Source of the DNA: Rugamonas apoptosis
GTDB taxonomy: Bacteria > Pseudomonadota > Gammaproteobacteria > Burkholderiales > Burkholderiaceae_D
Reading direction: 5' to 3'
NCBI RefSeq assembly: GCF_014042355.1
Contig: NZ_JACEZU010000001.1
Coordinates: 558,001 to 622,000 of the forward strand
DNA length: 64,000 nucleotides
Shown: positions 25,128 through 33,472 of the stretch, piece by piece
Numbering within the stretch: position 1 is the first letter of the stretch
How the letters are laid out: the number at the start of each line of letters is the position of its first letter
The notes under the pieces: model-generated
Told to the model about the DNA's origin: nothing
Databases searched by the model: none
The model's input: only the letters and a program-made list of their open reading frames with translations
Program-made: the position numbers and the translations under genes

Positions 25128-25895
25128 TCAGGGATGGCCCGTCAGGCACAGGGCATCGAGCCAGCCCAGCGAGGCGCCGTGGCTGGCCCGCACCAAGCCT
25201 AGCACACCGAAGCCGAGCACGAGCAAGCCGCACGCCAGGCGCACGCTGCGCTGCTGCAAGCGGGCCCGTACGCCCGCGCCCATCAGGCCCAGCGTGACCA
25301 GCATCGGCAAGGTACCGAGACCGAACGCCAGCATGACGGCCGCGCCGTCGATGGCCGAGCCGCTCAGCAGCGCGGTCAGCAGCACGCTGTAGACCATGCC
25401 GCACGGCACCCAGCCCCACAGCCCGCCCAGCGCCAGCGCCTTGAGCTGGCTATCCATGGGCAGCAGCAGCTTGAGCAGCGGTTGCACGCGGCGCCACACG
25501 ATCTGGCCCGCGCTTTCCAGGTGGGCCAGGCCGCGCCACACGTCCATCAGGTACAGGCCCAGCGCCACCAGCATCAGATTGGCCAGCCAGTAGAACGCCA
25601 GTTGCAGCGTGGCCAGCCTGGCCAGGCTGGCCGCGCCTTGCGCCAGGCCGCCGGCCAGCGCACCGGCCACCATGTAGCTGCTGATCCGGCCCGTGTTGTA
25701 GGCGGCCACGCGCAGCAGGCGCTGGCCGGCCGGCGCCAGCGCAGTAGCAGGGGTGATGGCGATCACGCGGGCCGGTGGCGGCGACGGACGGGACGTGGCC
25801 GACAGCGCGCTGACGATGCCGCCGCACATGCCGATGCAATGCACGCTGCCGGCCAGGCCGACGGCGAACACGGACAGTAGGTGCGCCCCGTTCAT
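25128..25895 (-). CDS. TauE/SafE-like membrane protein linked to cbb3 oxidase assembly
   Basis: This 255-aa protein has six or seven membrane helices of the DsbD_2/TauE-SafE superfamily. The motif GSVHCIGMCGGI near the N-terminus and WGWVPCGMVYSVL in the middle contain conserved Cys residues that could handle metal or thiols. Genes of this type are often found between hemN and ccoI and are proposed to help copper or cytochrome c oxidase maturation (called CcoI-associated or sulfite-exporter-like proteins). It starts 10 bp after the hemN stop and ends 20 bp before ccoI, so it belongs to the same transcript. The exact substrate is not known. Confidence 0.82.
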   Translation of the reverse strand: MNGAHLLSVFAVGLAGSVHCIGMCGGIVSALSATSRPSPPPARVIAITPATALAPAGQRLLRVAAYNTGRISSYMVAGALAGGLAQGAASLARLATLQLAFYWLANLMLVALGLYLMDVWRGLAHLESAGQIVWRRVQPLLKLLLPMDSQLKALALGGLWGWVPCGMVYSVLLTALLSGSAIDGAAVMLAFGLGTLPMLVTLGLMGAGVRARLQQRSVRLACGLLVLGFGVLGLVRASHGASLGWLDALCLTGHP

Positions 25896-25905
25896 GGTGT
25901 GCCGC

Positions 25906-27360
25906 TCAAATGGTGCGCGAGAAGCGCAGCGGCTGCACCACTTGCGCCTGGGCGCGGGCGATGCGCAGGTGGCGGTCGAACACCATGCAGATGTTGCGGA
26001 TCAGCAGCCGGCCCTTGGGCGTCACGCTCAGCCAGTGCGGCTCCAGCGTCACCAGGCCATCCTGTTCCAGCGGCGCCAGCGCTTCCAGCTCGGTGGCGAA
26101 ATAGGTGCGGAAGTCGATCGGATAGGCTTGCTCGATGGAGTCGATCGACAGTTCGAAGTTGCACATCAGCATCTGGATGATGATGCGGCGCAGCAGGTCG
26201 TCGCTGGTCAGCTTGATGCCGCGCGCGACGGGCAGCTTGCCCTCGTCCAGCTTCTCGTAATAGGCGTCCAGCGTCTTTTCGTTCTGGCTGTAGGTGGCGC
26301 CCACGGCGCTGATGGCCGACACGCCGCACGCCACCAGGTCCGATTCCGCGTGGGTGGAATAGCCCTGGAAATTGCGGTGCAGCCGGCCCTGGCGCTGGGC
26401 CACGGCCAGGTCGTCCGTCGGTTTGGCGAAGTGGTCCATGCCAATGTAGACATAGCCGGCCGCGCTCAGGCGGCGGATGCACAGCGCCAGCATGTCGAGC
26501 TTGACGGCGGCCGGCGGCAAGTCGGCCTCCAGGATGCGGCGCTGCGGCTTGAACAAATGCGGCATGTGGGCGTAGTTGTATAGCGCGATGCGGTCCGGGC
26601 TCGCTTCGATCACCTGCGCCAGCGTGCGTTCCATGCTGTCCATGTTCTGCTTGGGCAGGCCGTAGATCAGGTCGATGCTGATGGAGCGGAAACCGGCCTC
26701 GCGCGCGGCCTGCATCACGGCCAGCGTGTCGGCCGCCGGCTGGATGCGGTTGACGGCGCGCTGCACTTCCGGGTCGAAATCCTGCACCCCCAGGCTGATG
26801 CGGTTGAAGCCTTGCGCGCGCAGCGACTGCACCCGTTCGCGGCTGACCGTGCGCGGATCGATCTCGATCGAATATTCGCCGATGTCGTCGGGCGCGAACT
26901 CGAAGTGGTGGCGCAGGTGGGCCATCAGGTCGTCCATCTGGCGGTCGCTCAGGTAGGTGGGCGTGCCGCCGCCGAAGTGCAGTTGCTCGATGTGGTTCAT
27001 GCCCGAGAACAGCTTGCCCTGCATCGCCACTTCCTGCTTCAGGTAGCTGAGGTAGGTGGTGGCCTTGCTGCGGTCCTTGGTGACGATCTTGTTGCATGCG
27101 CAGTAGTAGCAGATCGTGTCGCAGAACGGGATGTGGATGTACAGCGACAGCGGGCGCCGTCCGCCGCGCATGCGCAGCCCGGCGATGGCTTCCAGGTAGT
27201 TGCCGTAGCCGAAGTCCTCGCTGAAGCGGTCGGCCGTGGGATACGAGGTGTAGCGGGGACCGGACTGGCTCAGCTTGCCGATGATGTCAGCGTCGAACTG
27301 CACCGTCGGGAAAAACGCGACGCTGGGTGGGGCGCTGGCTTCGGATGGGGACATGATCAT
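25906..27360 (-). CDS. hemN: Oxygen-independent coproporphyrinogen III dehydrogenase
   Basis: This 484-aa radical-SAM enzyme decarboxylates coproporphyrinogen III to protoporphyrinogen IX without oxygen, supplying heme under microaerobic conditions. The cluster motif C-x3-C-x2-C is present as CDTICYYCAC, with the additional Cys typical of HemN; HFGGGTPTYLS, ISLGVQDFD and a C-terminal HemN domain are also present. Length matches true HemN rather than the shorter HemW. ATGs at 27360 and 27354 are both possible; no strong ribosome site distinguishes them. It lies between the chemoreceptor gene and the TauE-like gene in the leftward Fnr-linked series. Confidence 0.95.
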   Translation of the reverse strand: MIMSPSEASAPPSVAFFPTVQFDADIIGKLSQSGPRYTSYPTADRFSEDFGYGNYLEAIAGLRMRGGRRPLSLYIHIPFCDTICYYCACNKIVTKDRSKATTYLSYLKQEVAMQGKLFSGMNHIEQLHFGGGTPTYLSDRQMDDLMAHLRHHFEFAPDDIGEYSIEIDPRTVSRERVQSLRAQGFNRISLGVQDFDPEVQRAVNRIQPAADTLAVMQAAREAGFRSISIDLIYGLPKQNMDSMERTLAQVIEASPDRIALYNYAHMPHLFKPQRRILEADLPPAAVKLDMLALCIRRLSAAGYVYIGMDHFAKPTDDLAVAQRQGRLHRNFQGYSTHAESDLVACGVSAISAVGATYSQNEKTLDAYYEKLDEGKLPVARGIKLTSDDLLRRIIIQMLMCNFELSIDSIEQAYPIDFRTYFATELEALAPLEQDGLVTLEPHWLSVTPKGRLLIRNICMVFDRHLRIARAQAQVVQPLRFSRTI

Positions 27361-27401
27361 TTCTACTATCTAATGGTGCGATGGGGACAAAAAATTCCGC
27401 T

Positions 27402-29054
27402 TCAGGCCGCCAGGCGCTTGACGTTGCCGGGCTGCAGCTTGGCTGGCCGCTTGCCGCCCCGTGGGCGCAAGGTGTGGCCAAAGTTGAACAGGCTGACCGC
27501 CTGCGACAAGCCGCTCGCTTCCTGGGCCAGGCTGGCGGCGGCGGCGGCGGCCTGCTCCACCAGCGCCGCGTTCTGCTGGGTCACCTGGTCGAGGTGGGCG
27601 ATGGCCGAGTTGACCTGGTCCACGCCGATGCTCTGCTCGCGCGAGGCGGTGGAAATATCCTGCATGATGGCCGTCACCTGCTGTACGGATTTGACCACCT
27701 GTTCCATGGTCGAGCCGGCCCGGTGCACCTGCTCCATGCCGGCGCTGACCTTGCCGACCGACATGTCGATCAGGTTCTTGATGTCCTTGGCGGCCGTCGC
27801 GCTGCGCTGGGCCAGGTTGCGCACCTCGCCCGCCACCACCGCGAAGCCGCGGCCCTGCTCGCCGGCGCGGGCCGCTTCCACGGCCGCGTTCAAGGCCAGG
27901 ATGTTGGTCTGGAAGGCGATGCCTTCGATCAGGCTGATGATGTCGACGATCTTCTTGGACGAGCTGTTGATGTCGTCCATGGTGGCGATCACGTCGGCCA
28001 CGATCACGCCGCCCTCCTGCGCCACGGTGGAGGCGTTGACGGCCAGCGTGTTCGCTTCCACGGAATTGTCGGCGTTCTGTTTGACGGTGGCGGCGAATTG
28101 CTCGATGCTGGAGGCGGTCTCCTCCAGGCTGGCCGCTTGCGCTTCCGTGCGGCCCGACAGGTCGGCGTTGCCGGCCGCGATCTGGCGCGTGGCCACGGCC
28201 ATGGTTTCCACGTTCATGCGCACGTCGCGGATGGTGGCGATCAGGTTGCTGTTCATTTGCTGCAGCGCGCGCAGCAACTGGCCCACCTCGTCGGTCGAGT
28301 CGGTGTCGAACCGGGCCGACAGGTCGCCGGCGGCGATGGCGCGGGCGCCGTGCAGCGCGTGGTTGAGCGGCTGCAACATGCCCACCCGCAGCGTGTACCA
28401 CAGGAACACGTTGACGATCAGGCCGATGAAGGTGGCGCCGAAGATGCCGTAGCTGAGCGCCGTGTTGCGGCCGTCCGAACCCAGCAGGCTGGCCACGCAG
28501 ACCCCGGCCAGCAGCGTGTTGACCAGGCTGGTGCTGGCCCAGATGCGCATGGCCAGCGAGGCGTGGCGCAGGCGGCCCAGCAGGTTGGCCAGGCCGGGCA
28601 GCACCACTTCGCCATGGTGGATCTTGATGCCGGGTTTATCCTTGGGCTGTTGGCGGATGGCGCGGTAAGCCTGTTCGGCCTTGACCACCTGGTCGCGCTC
28701 GGCGCGCACCCGCACCGACATGTAGCCGATGGTGCGGCCGGCGTCGCGGATCGGGGTGATGTTGGCCTTGACCCAGTAATAGTTGCCGTTCTTGCAGCGG
28801 TTCTTGACCAGGCCGGTCCACGGGAAGCCGGCCTTGATGGAGTTCCACAGGTCGGCGAAGGCTTCCGGCGGCATGTCCGGATGGCGCACGATGTTTTGCG
28901 GCGCGCCGATCAGTTCCTCGGCGCTGAAGCCGCTCACTTCGCAGAAATACGGGTTGACGTAGGTGATATTGCCGTCCAAATCCGTCTTGGACACGATGGC
29001 GTGTTCGTCCAGGACTTCCTGTTCGCGGTCGGTGACGGGCAGGTTGGTGCGCAT
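27402..29054 (-). CDS. aer: Aer-like aerotaxis receptor (PAS-HAMP-MCP signal domain)
   Basis: This 550-aa chemoreceptor has an N-terminal PAS domain (about 10-125) of the Aer type, with ITYVNPYFCEVSGFS and NGNYYWVKANITPI, which in Aer binds FAD and senses redox state. Two close membrane segments (about 180-225) follow, with no large periplasmic domain, then HAMP and the methyl-accepting signalling domain with the invariant tip (QTNILALNAAVEAARAGEQG). It would signal through CheA/CheW to direct cells to a preferred oxygen level. ATG at 29054 has GGAG at 9 nt; the in-frame TTG at 29069 is rejected. A perfect FNR box lies about 92 bp upstream, linking aerotaxis to Fnr. Confidence 0.9.
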   Translation of the reverse strand: MRTNLPVTDREQEVLDEHAIVSKTDLDGNITYVNPYFCEVSGFSAEELIGAPQNIVRHPDMPPEAFADLWNSIKAGFPWTGLVKNRCKNGNYYWVKANITPIRDAGRTIGYMSVRVRAERDQVVKAEQAYRAIRQQPKDKPGIKIHHGEVVLPGLANLLGRLRHASLAMRIWASTSLVNTLLAGVCVASLLGSDGRNTALSYGIFGATFIGLIVNVFLWYTLRVGMLQPLNHALHGARAIAAGDLSARFDTDSTDEVGQLLRALQQMNSNLIATIRDVRMNVETMAVATRQIAAGNADLSGRTEAQAASLEETASSIEQFAATVKQNADNSVEANTLAVNASTVAQEGGVIVADVIATMDDINSSSKKIVDIISLIEGIAFQTNILALNAAVEAARAGEQGRGFAVVAGEVRNLAQRSATAAKDIKNLIDMSVGKVSAGMEQVHRAGSTMEQVVKSVQQVTAIMQDISTASREQSIGVDQVNSAIAHLDQVTQQNAALVEQAAAAAASLAQEASGLSQAVSLFNFGHTLRPRGGKRPAKLQPGNVKRLAA

Positions 29055-29139
29055 GACGGCTATCTCCAAGGAAAAAAGTCTATTCTTGCTCTATCGCAAG
29101 CTATAACGTCAAGTGTAAGGAGTCAGCCTCGCAAATTTA

Positions 29140-29153
29140 TTGATTTAGATCAA
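29140..29153 (-). promoter_or_regulatory. FNR box upstream of the Aer-like gene
   Basis: TTGAT-TTAG-ATCAA matches the FNR consensus perfectly. It is centred about 92 bp before the ATG at 29054 and just after the end of the GGDEF/EAL gene, so it most likely controls the aer-hemN-tauE-ccoI-ccoS series. Confidence 0.85.
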
Positions 29154-29250
29154 AAATCTCCAGATTGGAATCGGCTAGCCGGGCGGGCGCCAGGCGCGTC
29201 GCCATGCGGTTTTGGCAAGCTTGCGGGGGTGGGGGGCGCGCCGCGCCGGT

Positions 29251-31359
29251 TCAGCCGCGGCCGGGCGTCAGCGGGCGCACCTGGCCGACCGCGTAGCCCT
29301 GGGCATAATCGACGCCGATGTCGCGTACTTGGGCCAGGATGGCGTCATCTTCGACGAATTCGGCCACCGTGCGGATACCCATCACGTGCCCCACTTCATT
29401 GATGGCCTTGACCATGGCGCGGTTGATGGCGTTGGTGGCCAGGTCGCGCACGAACACGCCGTCGATTTTCAGGAAGTCGACCGGCAGCGCTTTCAGATAG
29501 GCGAACGAGGACAGGCCGCTGCCGAAGTCGTCGAGCGAGAAGCTGCAGCCGAGCGCTTTCAGCTTGCGCATGAATTCCTGCGCCGCAGGCAGGTTGGCGA
29601 TGGCGGCCGTCTCGGTGATTTCGAAGCAGATCTCGTCGGGGGCCACGTCGTACTGGCGGAATTGCTCGACGATGAAGTCGTGCAGCGCGTCGTCGCCGAT
29701 CGAGGTGCCCGACAGGTTGATGGCGTAGCGCGCCGGCTGGCGCTGGTGGCTGTCGACATAGGCTTGGTCCGGCGTCATGCTGTCGCGCACGCTCTGGATG
29801 TGGCGGCACACGGAGCGGATCACCCAGCGGTCGATGTCGAGCATCATGTCGTAGCGTTCGGCGGCAGGGATGAAGGCGCCCGGCAGGATCAGGCGGCCCT
29901 TGGCGTCCCGGATGCGCACCAGCACCTCCTCGTGCGGCTCGACCTGGGCCGTCAGGCCCACGATGGGTTGGGCGTACAGCCGGAAGCGCCGCTTATCGAA
30001 CGCCTCCGTCAGGCGCGATACCCACAGCATCTCGCCATGGCGCTGGGTCAGCCTGGCGTCCGACTCCTGGTACTGGTGCACCCGGTTGCGGCCCCGTTCC
30101 TTGGCCTGGTAGCACGCCTGGTCGGCCGCCACCAGCAGTTCGCTGAGCGACTTGCTGGTCTCGTTCACCTCCACCACGCCGATGCTCACGCCCAGCTCGA
30201 AGCTGTGGTTATCCCACACGAAGCGGAAGCCCTTGACGGAGTGGCGCAAACCCTCGGCCACATGCAGCGCCTGGGCCGGTGGGCAGTGGGGCAGCAGCAC
30301 CCCCAGTTCGTCGCCGCCGAGGCGGGCCAGGATGTCGGAATCGCGCATCTGGGTTTGCAGCAGCTTGGCCAGCAGTTGCAGCAGCAGGTCGCCGGCGCTG
30401 TGGCCGCAGGTGTCGTTGACCACCTTGAACTGGTCCAGGTCCAGGTACAGCAGCGCGTGCACGTGGCCTTCCTCCTTGGCGCTGTGCAGGGCGACTGCCA
30501 ACTGGTTCTCGAATTCGGCGCGGTTGATCAGGCCGGTCAGGGCGTCGTGCGTGGCTTGCCAGCTGAGCTGGCGGGTCAGGCGCCGCTCGTGGCTGACGTC
30601 GCGGAACACCACCACCGCGCCCAGCAGTTCGTTGTCGTCGGTCCAGATGGGGGCGGCCGACTCCTCGATGGGGATATGGCGCCCTTCGCGCGTGATGAGC
30701 AGGCTGTTGGCCTCCACCGTGACCGTCTGGCGCAGCCGCAGGCATTTGCGGGCCACGTGTTCCTGGTCGGCGCCGGCCTCCTCGTCCACCAGGCGCAAGG
30801 TGGTGGCGACGTCCACGCCCTGGGCCAGTTCGCTGGTCCAGCCCGTCAATTGCTCGGCCACCCGGTTCAGATACAGGGTATGACCGTCGGCGTCCGTCGT
30901 GATCACCCCTTCGCCGATCGAGCGCAGCGTGATCTCGGCCAGCTCGCGCTGGCGCGCCACATGCCGCGCCTCGGACTTGCGGCGGCTGATGTCCCATACC
31001 ATGCCCAGCGTGCCGCATGGCTGGTGTTGCGGCGTGAACAGGATCTTGGCCTTGGCGGCCAGCCAGTGCAGCGTGCTGTCCGGCCAGACGACCCGGAATT
31101 CGAGCTCGTAGCCGTCGCCGCGATCCACGCCCGCCTGCATGGTACGCAACACGGCGTCGCGGTCGGCCCGGTGCACGCAGGCCAGAAAGGCCGAGAACGG
31201 CTGGGACAGATCCTCCGGCGCCAGCCCCATCAGCGCCGGACCCGGCGCCATCCAGCGGACGGTGCTGTTGCGCACGTCGCCGTCATCCAACTCCGAATCC
31301 CAGGTGGTCATATTGGCCGCTTCCAGCGCCAATTGTAGTCTTTCCTGTAAGGTTTCCAT
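29251..31359 (-). CDS. PAS-PAS-GGDEF-EAL cyclic-di-GMP signalling protein
   Basis: This 702-aa protein has two PAS domains (about 5-130 and 140-265), a GGDEF domain (about 270-430) and an EAL domain (about 445-695), with no membrane segments, so it should be cytoplasmic. The diguanylate cyclase signature is GGDEL at 348-352 instead of GGDEF, and the EAL signature reads EVL near residue 478 (HEEVLVRIRD). Other phosphodiesterase residues are kept (NLSG, EITET, DDFGSG, KIDG, AEFVE). The GGDEF half may be weak or regulatory and the EAL half may be active; this is inference. ATG at 31359 has GGGAGC upstream; the longer open frame runs through a tandem repeat and is rejected. Confidence 0.92.
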   Translation of the reverse strand: METLQERLQLALEAANMTTWDSELDDGDVRNSTVRWMAPGPALMGLAPEDLSQPFSAFLACVHRADRDAVLRTMQAGVDRGDGYELEFRVVWPDSTLHWLAAKAKILFTPQHQPCGTLGMVWDISRRKSEARHVARQRELAEITLRSIGEGVITTDADGHTLYLNRVAEQLTGWTSELAQGVDVATTLRLVDEEAGADQEHVARKCLRLRQTVTVEANSLLITREGRHIPIEESAAPIWTDDNELLGAVVVFRDVSHERRLTRQLSWQATHDALTGLINRAEFENQLAVALHSAKEEGHVHALLYLDLDQFKVVNDTCGHSAGDLLLQLLAKLLQTQMRDSDILARLGGDELGVLLPHCPPAQALHVAEGLRHSVKGFRFVWDNHSFELGVSIGVVEVNETSKSLSELLVAADQACYQAKERGRNRVHQYQESDARLTQRHGEMLWVSRLTEAFDKRRFRLYAQPIVGLTAQVEPHEEVLVRIRDAKGRLILPGAFIPAAERYDMMLDIDRWVIRSVCRHIQSVRDSMTPDQAYVDSHQRQPARYAINLSGTSIGDDALHDFIVEQFRQYDVAPDEICFEITETAAIANLPAAQEFMRKLKALGCSFSLDDFGSGLSSFAYLKALPVDFLKIDGVFVRDLATNAINRAMVKAINEVGHVMGIRTVAEFVEDDAILAQVRDIGVDYAQGYAVGQVRPLTPGRG

Positions 31360-31393
31360 GGTCTGCTCCCTGTCCTGCGGGCATACCTGTACC

Positions 31394-31430
31394 CTGCCCA
31401 CTGCCCACTGCCCACTGCCCACTGCCCACT
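31394..31430. repeat. Heptanucleotide tandem repeat (CTGCCCA x5)
   Basis: Five exact head-to-tail copies of CTGCCCA occupy 31394-31428, followed by the partial unit CTG. They lie in the 185-bp gap between the leftward GGDEF/EAL gene and the 3' end of the DUF808 gene, within the likely upstream region of the former. Copy number could vary between strains. Confidence 0.9.
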
Positions 31431-31544
31431 GTACGCTGTTCCCGCGCCCATTGCACGCTGCACGCTGGCCCTGTGCCGACCAGCGGCTGTCTACACGGTT
31501 GGACTTTCGCGCCGGGCGCGAGTTCCGCTCGCCAAGGCCTTGCT

Positions 31545-32480
31545 TCAGCGACCCGGCAGCAGGCGCCGCAAGCGGCTGGCCAGCCCGGCCATGGCCAGCG
31601 CGGCGGCGCCGGCCAGCACCCCGGCCACCGCGTTCAGCACGCTGGGCGTGACGGGCGCGAGCACGGGACCGGCCACCGGCACCAGGCCGGCCGCGCGGGC
31701 GGCCGCGTCCAGCAGCGCGTGGCTGCCCGGCACGCCGTGCAACAGGATGCCGCCGCCCACCATGAACATGGCCACCGTGCCGGCCACCGACAGCAGCTGC
31801 ATCAGCCGGGGCGCGGCTGCCAGCAGCAGGCCGCCCAGCGCTTGCAGGACCGCGCCGCCGCGCTGGCGCAGGTACAGGCCGGCGTCGTCCAGCTTGACGA
31901 TGGCCGCTACCAGGCCATACACGCCCACCGTCATCAGCACCGCCACCCCGGCCAGCACGGCCACCTGCTGGCCGAACGGGGCGCCGGCCACCGTGCCCAA
32001 TGCGATCACGATGATCTCTGCCGACAGGATGAAGTCGGTGCGCACGGCGCCGGCGATCTTGTCGCGTTCCAGCGCCACCAGGTCGATGGCGGGATCGCTG
32101 ACGGCATCGGCCAGTTGCTCCAGGTGCTGTGCATGCTCGGCCGGGTGCAGCAGGTTGTGGGCCAGCTTTTCGAAGCCTTCGTAGCACAGGTAGGCGCCGC
32201 CGGCCATCAGCAGTGGCGTGACGGCCCACGGCGCCAGGGCGCTGATGGCCAGCGCGGCCGGCACCAGGATCGCCTTGTTGCGCAGCGAGCCGCGCGCCAC
32301 CGCCCACACCACGGGCAATTCGCGCTCGGCCTGGACCCCGGCCACCTGCTGGGCATTGAGGGCCAGGTCGTCGCCCAGCACCCCGGCCGTCTTCTTGGCC
32401 GCCACTTTGCTCATCAGGGCCACATCGTCGAGGATGGCGGCGATGTCGTCGATCAGGGCCAGCAGGCTGGAGCCGGCCAT
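31545..32480 (-). CDS. DUF808 (YedI-like) inner-membrane protein
   Basis: This 311-aa protein matches the DUF808/YedI family: [46 protein letters not shown] is the conserved family start (shown here only by its first part [16 protein letters not shown] and by [12 protein letters not shown]). It is followed by several hydrophobic helices and an [10 protein letters not shown] motif. The function of the family is unknown. ATG at 32480 coincides with the family N-terminus. It is divergent from the LysE-type gene. Confidence 0.88.
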   Translation of the reverse strand: MAGSSLLALIDDIAAILDDVALMSKVAAKKTAGVLGDDLALNAQQVAGVQAERELPVVWAVARGSLRNKAILVPAALAISALAPWAVTPLLMAGGAYLCYEGFEKLAHNLLHPAEHAQHLEQLADAVSDPAIDLVALERDKIAGAVRTDFILSAEIIVIALGTVAGAPFGQQVAVLAGVAVLMTVGVYGLVAAIVKLDDAGLYLRQRGGAVLQALGGLLLAAAPRLMQLLSVAGTVAMFMVGGGILLHGVPGSHALLDAAARAAGLVPVAGPVLAPVTPSVLNAVAGVLAGAAALAMAGLASRLRRLLPGR

Positions 32481-32676
32481 GTCAGCGGCCCTCCGTGGGG
32501 CGGGTGGTGGTGGTGGTGTCGCGCATGGTGGGGCTCCGGGATGTAAGTCCGGCAATCTTACCTCAGCCGGCGCCGGCGGCGGGCGGCCGAAGCCGCTACA
32601 ATGGCCCATACCGTGTGGCGCGTCGCCGCCGTGGCCAGTATTTTGGATGCGTTTTTTTTTTGGATCGGATATCAGC

Positions 32677-33327
32677 ATGAGCTTTACCACCTGGATCACG
32701 TTTGTCATCGCCGCCGCCATCATCGCTATCTCGCCGGGCTCGGGCGCGGTGTTGTCGATGTCGCACGGCTTGTCGTACGGTGTGCGCAAGACCAGCGGCA
32801 CCATTGTGGGCCTGCAGGCCGGGCTGCTGCTGGTGCTGTTCATCGCCGGCGCCGGGGTCGGTTCACTGCTGCTGGCCTCCGAAATCGCATTCAACGTGGT
32901 CAAGACGGTGGGTGCGTTGTACCTGATCTACCTGGGCCTGAGCCAGTGGCGCGCCAAGGTCAGCGTGGATGCCAACGCCGTGGCGGCGCAGGCAGTGGCC
33001 ATCGTGCCGTCGCTGCGCAAGCGGGTGCTGACCGGGTTCCTGACCAATGCCACCAACCCCAAGGGCATCATCTTCATGGTGGCGGTGCTGCCCCAGTTTA
33101 TCGCGCGCGGCGCGCCCGTGCTGCCGCAGTTGCTGATCCTGGCCGCCACCATGTGCACCATCGACCTGATCGTGATGCACAGCTACGCCTTCCTGGCTTC
33201 GTCCATGCAGCGCTTCTTCCGCGATGCGCGCGCCGTGCGCAAGCAGAACCGTTTCTTCGGCGGCCTGCTGATGGCGGTCGGCACCGCCCTGTTCTTCGTC
33301 AAGCGAGGCGCGGCGGCGACGGCGTGA
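32677..33327 (+). CDS. LysE/RhtB-family amino-acid exporter
   Basis: This 216-aa membrane protein has five or six helices and the LysE/RhtB signature near the N-terminus ([18 protein letters not shown]). [24 protein letters not shown], the second conserved block, lies around 120-143 (family key residues N-x-x-N-P-K). It would export small amino acids or derivatives such as homoserine; substrate unknown. ATG at 32677 begins [13 protein letters not shown], typical for the family; a weak GGAT precedes it, after a run of ten T residues that may affect expression. No regulator is adjacent. Confidence 0.88.
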   Translation: MSFTTWITFVIAAAIIAISPGSGAVLSMSHGLSYGVRKTSGTIVGLQAGLLLVLFIAGAGVGSLLLASEIAFNVVKTVGALYLIYLGLSQWRAKVSVDANAVAAQAVAIVPSLRKRVLTGFLTNATNPKGIIFMVAVLPQFIARGAPVLPQLLILAATMCTIDLIVMHSYAFLASSMQRFFRDARAVRKQNRFFGGLLMAVGTALFFVKRGAAATA

Positions 33328-33472
33328 CCGTTGACCGCTGGGCGAATGGGCAAAAACCGAATGTGCAAACATTTGTAACCCAGGTAGTCCTCATTGGCTG
33401 TGCAGCGTTAAATAGACAACGATAAACAGGGCCGTTCCGCATGCCGGCGGCCATACGCTTAGGAGCGCCGCC

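Noticed and set aside
31360..32307. N-terminal extension of the GGDEF/EAL gene through the heptamer repeat and into the DUF808 gene
   Set aside because: The extension is Gly/Arg/Ala low-complexity read out of frame from another gene; a good ribosome site and PAS start lie at 31359.
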